Shown one piece after another: positions 61,360-64,000 of a stretch of 64,000 nucleotides of DNA (the first letter of the stretch is position 1; each line of letters opens with the position of its first letter). The stretch comes from Hymenobacter armeniacus. Lineage in GTDB: Bacteria; Bacteroidota; Bacteroidia; Cytophagales; Hymenobacteraceae. A program made the translations under genes and the position numbers. The notes under the pieces are model-generated. The model had not been told where the DNA came from, ran no database searches, and worked only from the letters and a program-made list of their open reading frames with translations. The stretch covers positions 124,001-188,000 of the forward strand of contig NZ_JACXAC010000004.1 in the NCBI RefSeq assembly GCF_014699055.1. Direction: 5' to 3'.

Positions 61360-62325
61360 TTACAACAACTCTTTCACAATCTGCTCCACGCCCACGCCTT
61401 CGGCTTCGGCTTTGAAGTTGCGCACCAGGCGGTGGCGCAGGATGGGCACGGCCACGGCCCGCACGTCCTCAATGTCGGGCGAGTACTTGCCGTTGAGCAG
61501 GGCGTTGCATTTGGCGCCCACAATGAGGTGCTGCGACGCCCGCGGGCCAGCGCCCCATTCCAGCAGCTGGTTGGTGCGGGCGTGGGCGCGCTCGGTGTTG
61601 GGGCGGGTTTTCTGCACCAGGCCCACGGCGTATTCCACCACGTTGTCGGCCACCGGCACGCGGCGCACCAGCTCCTGGAAGGCCTGAATGTCGGCGGCGT
61701 GGAGCACCTTGTTCACCGTCGGCTTGCGGTCGGAAGTGGTATTTTTTACAATGTTCAGCTCCTCGGCGTAGCTGGGGTAGCCCAGCTCGATGTTGAACAT
61801 GAAGCGGTCGAGCTGCGCCTCGGGCAGGGGGTAAGTGCCTTCCTGCTCGATGGGGTTTTGGGTGGCCAGCACGAAGAACGGGCGCTGCAGGGCGTAGCGC
61901 TGCCCGGCCACCGTCACGGCGTATTCCTGCATGCTTTCCAGCAGGGCAGCCTGCGTTTTGGGCGGCGTGCGGTTGATTTCGTCGGCCAGAATGATGTTGG
62001 CAAACACGGGGCCTTTCACAAAAGTGAAGTCCCGCTGCTGGTTCATGGTTTCCGAGCCCACGATGTCGGACGGCATCAGGTCGGGCGTGAACTGAATGCG
62101 GTTGAACGACAGGTCCAGCGAGTCGGCGATGGTTTGAATCAGCAGGGTTTTGGCCAGGCCGGGCACGCCCACGAGCAAGCTGTGGCCTTGCGAAAACACG
62201 GCGGTGAGCACCAGCCGCACCACGTCGTCTTGCCCCACAATGACTTTGCCGATTTCCTGGCGCAGCTTCTGGAAGGAGGCGGCCAGGGCGTCGGCGGCTT
62301 CTTTGTCGGAGGGGTATTGGGCCAT
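61360..62325 (-). CDS. MoxR family AAA ATPase
   Basis: A 321-residue chaperone-like ATPase. Walker A is GVPGLAKT (53-60), Walker B IILADEINR (111-119), sensor 1 is in FFVLATQNPIEQEGTYPLPEAQLDRF. The lid domain has HLIVGAKCNALLNGKYSPDIEDVRAVAVPILRHRL. Such ATPases usually work with von Willebrand A-domain proteins to load cofactors; none is encoded next to it here. The length is normal. Confidence 0.95.
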   Translation of the reverse strand: MAQYPSDKEAADALAASFQKLRQEIGKVIVGQDDVVRLVLTAVFSQGHSLLVGVPGLAKTLLIQTIADSLDLSFNRIQFTPDLMPSDIVGSETMNQQRDFTFVKGPVFANIILADEINRTPPKTQAALLESMQEYAVTVAGQRYALQRPFFVLATQNPIEQEGTYPLPEAQLDRFMFNIELGYPSYAEELNIVKNTTSDRKPTVNKVLHAADIQAFQELVRRVPVADNVVEYAVGLVQKTRPNTERAHARTNQLLEWGAGPRASQHLIVGAKCNALLNGKYSPDIEDVRAVAVPILRHRLVRNFKAEAEGVGVEQIVKELL

Positions 62326-62354
62326 GCGGGGTCGAGTTCTAATCTACTTAAAAA

Positions 62355-62453
62355 CGTCATCCTGAGCGCAACAAAGGACCTTATCAATACCGAACAGTTG
62401 CAGTTAGAACTGCGGCTGACGTGATGAGGTCCTTCGCTCCGCTCAGGATGACA
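62355..62453. repeat. Inverted-repeat element, family C
   Basis: CGTCATCCTGAGCGC... (62355-62386) and its inverted copy (62422-62453) share the plan of family B but with TCCT/AGGA in place of TGCT/AGCA in the arm hairpin. It lies between the surA-like stop (11 bp away) and the MoxR start. Confidence 0.9.
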
Positions 62454-62463
62454 GGGAGAAATA

Positions 62464-63858
62464 CTATCTGTTTTCCGTTGATTCCAGCACTTTGCACTGG
62501 GCGTATTCGGGGGCCACTTCCAGGTACACGCTGTTGCGGTTCTTCTCAAACCACTCATCCAACGCCTTGTTGCGCTTTTCGTTGAGGGCAGCGGCGGCAA
62601 TTTTCTGGTAGTCCTGCTCCAGGTTGGCCTGGTGGGGCGGCGTGTTCGACTTCAGCCACAGGATGCGCATGGCGTCCTTGCCGTCGTCGGTGCGGTAGGG
62701 CATGGGCGGGGTGATGTGGCCCACCTTCATGGTGTCGATGGTGAAGAACACGGCCGGGTCGAGCTTGTCGAGGGGCAGGCGCGAGCCGCCGTCCTGGCGG
62801 TTGGCCAGCAGGCCGCCGTTGGTGCTGCTCTGTTTGTCGGAAGAGTTGTCTTTGGCCGCCTTGGCAAAGCTGATGCTGTCGCTCAGAATCTGGCGGCGCA
62901 GGCGGGTAAGTTTTTTGGCGGCTTCGCTGGCATCGGCGGTGCCGGTTTCGGGCTTCAGCAGGATGTGGCGCGTCGAATACGTGTTGCCCTTGCGCTCAAT
63001 GAACTGAATGAGGTGGAAGCCGAACTGCGACTGCACCACCGGCGACAGCTGGCCGGGCTCCAGCTTCATGGAGGCGGCTTCGTATTCCGGCACCAGCTCG
63101 CCGCGCTTGAAAAAGCCCAGGTAGCCGCCTTCCTTCGCCGAGCCCGGGTCTTCGGAGTATTGCTTGGCCAGCGTGGCAAAGTCGGCCCCGGCCAGCACCT
63201 GCGCCCGGATGTCGTTCAGCTTGGCCAGCGCGGCCTGCTTGGCTTTCTCGTTCACCTGCGCCGGAATCACAATCTGGCCCACTTCCACTTCGGTGTTGAA
63301 GTAGGGCAGGCTGTCCTTGGGCACGCGGCTGAAGTACTGGGCTACTTCGCGGGGCGTCACGGCTACCTTGCCCGTGATGGTTTCCTGCATTTTCTGCTGC
63401 GTGAGCTGGTCTTTGATTTGCGGACGCAAATCGTCTTTCAGCGCCTTGATGGGCTTGTTGTACTGCTCTTCCAGGCGCTTCTCGGAGCCAATTTGCTGCA
63501 CGAAGTAGGCCATGCGGCGGTCCACCTCGTCGTTCACGCGCTTGTCTTCCACTATCACCGAGTCCACCTCGGCGCGGGCCAGCATCAGCTTGTTCAGCAC
63601 GAGGCTTTGCAGAATTTTGCACTTTAGGTCGGGCGCCACGGGCTTGCCGGCGGCGCGGGCCATCTCCTGCATGTAGATGTTCTCCACGTCGGAGCGCAGC
63701 ACAATTTGGTTGTCCACTTTCACCACGATGCCGTCGAGCAGCTCCTGGCCCTTGGGGCGGCTAATGCCCAATTGGGCTTTTGAGGCGGGCACCAGGCCCA
63801 CGAGCAACAACAGCGTAAGCAGGGCCGACGCCGCGGCGCGATTCACTTTAACAAGCAT
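62464..63858 (-). CDS. SurA-like periplasmic peptidyl-prolyl isomerase
   Basis: A 464-residue protein with a signal peptide (ALLTLLLLVGLVPASKAQ). The N-terminal SurA domain has LLDGIVVKVDNQIVLRSDVENIYMQ. Two parvulin-type PPIase domains follow: one at about residues 180-285 (TEVEVGQIVIPAQ, YSEDPGSAKEGGYLGFFKRGELVPEYEAA, FGFHLIQF), the other from about 290 (YSTRHILLKPE) and shorter. It probably escorts outer-membrane proteins. The ATG at 63858 gives the signal peptide. Confidence 0.92.
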   Translation of the reverse strand: MLVKVNRAAASALLTLLLLVGLVPASKAQLGISRPKGQELLDGIVVKVDNQIVLRSDVENIYMQEMARAAGKPVAPDLKCKILQSLVLNKLMLARAEVDSVIVEDKRVNDEVDRRMAYFVQQIGSEKRLEEQYNKPIKALKDDLRPQIKDQLTQQKMQETITGKVAVTPREVAQYFSRVPKDSLPYFNTEVEVGQIVIPAQVNEKAKQAALAKLNDIRAQVLAGADFATLAKQYSEDPGSAKEGGYLGFFKRGELVPEYEAASMKLEPGQLSPVVQSQFGFHLIQFIERKGNTYSTRHILLKPETGTADASEAAKKLTRLRRQILSDSISFAKAAKDNSSDKQSSTNGGLLANRQDGGSRLPLDKLDPAVFFTIDTMKVGHITPPMPYRTDDGKDAMRILWLKSNTPPHQANLEQDYQKIAAAALNEKRNKALDEWFEKNRNSVYLEVAPEYAQCKVLESTENR

Positions 63859-63934
63859 AAACAAATAAATAAAGCCCTTCGGCCAAATGCCGGGGCCTGA
63901 GCCACACGAGCGCATTAACACGCAAACGGTCCCA

Positions 63935-63968
63935 CAAATTTCACGATAAATCCGTGGGCGGACAAAAA
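63935..63968 (-). promoter_or_regulatory. Candidate promoter of the SurA-like gene
   Basis: The minus strand has TTTTTG (63968-63963), a 20-bp spacer, then GAAATTTG (63942-63935), which keeps the TTTG half of the -7 box. It is 77 bp upstream of the ATG. Confidence 0.45.
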
Positions 63969-64000
63969 CAAGGAGCGCCGCCCGCCTCAGATGGTTGCAG

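Overview
The window is chromosomal DNA of a GC-rich member of the Bacteroidota, most likely a Hymenobacter-like Cytophagales bacterium (inference). Supporting signs are TAnnTTTG-type -7 promoter boxes upstream of many genes, signal peptides ending in ...AQ, a SusC/RagA-like TonB-linked receptor, ExbD/TonB proteins, a fused alpha-beta E1 2-oxoacid dehydrogenase, bacillithiol genes (bshC, ytxJ) and DUF families common in this phylum. I saw no rRNA, tRNA, CRISPR array, prophage or insertion-sequence transposase.

Layout. 1-9.5 kb: the 3' end of an SDR threonine dehydrogenase-like gene, TerC, an alpha/beta hydrolase, DUF3891, YihY/BrkB, two exported proteins of unknown function, rlmN, a TonB-C protein, a thioesterase and mnmD. 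9.5-14 kb: a zinc-ribbon/DUF2157/GDYXXLXY operon, then exbD-tonB without exbB, then 5-formyl-THF cyclo-ligase. 14-20.7 kb: a minus-strand series with a CarboxypepD_reg-like protein, bshC, rimO, acyltransferase 3 and pheS. 20.8-23.2 kb: four consecutive small secreted proteins that share an APGMPV-like motif, each followed by its own terminator hairpin. 23.3-30.9 kb: an M16 peptidase, an orphan SusC-like receptor, the E1 alpha-beta fusion and two small envelope proteins. 31-40.8 kb: ytxJ, OsmC, a probable outer-membrane protein, lipA, DUF805, two lipoproteins, gcvP, an AlaDH/PNT-like dehydrogenase and DUF1206. 41-48.7 kb: CsbD, a paralogous exported pair, two related small lipoproteins, several conserved unknowns and a DUF3089 lipoprotein. 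48.7-51.5 kb: tsf, rpsB, rpsI, rplM. 51.6-64 kb: a GT-C-like membrane protein, an RluA pseudouridine synthase, a response regulator/histidine kinase pair, recA, an exported beta-rich protein, a GNAT acetyltransferase, a MoxR ATPase and a SurA-like PPIase.

Links between genes. lipA, gcvP and the E1 fusion all concern lipoate-dependent complexes. BshC makes bacillithiol and YtxJ probably uses it. The exported, TonB, SusC and SurA proteins concern the outer membrane.

The most unusual content is intergenic. At least eleven inverted-repeat elements in several sequence families lie between genes, almost all within about 25 bp of a stop codon. In two families each arm is itself a hairpin, and copies differ by compensatory stem changes. 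One copy, together with a terminator, separates rpsB from tsf, and another separates a response regulator from its histidine kinase. The secreted APGMPV family is the best candidate for an undescribed protein family here.
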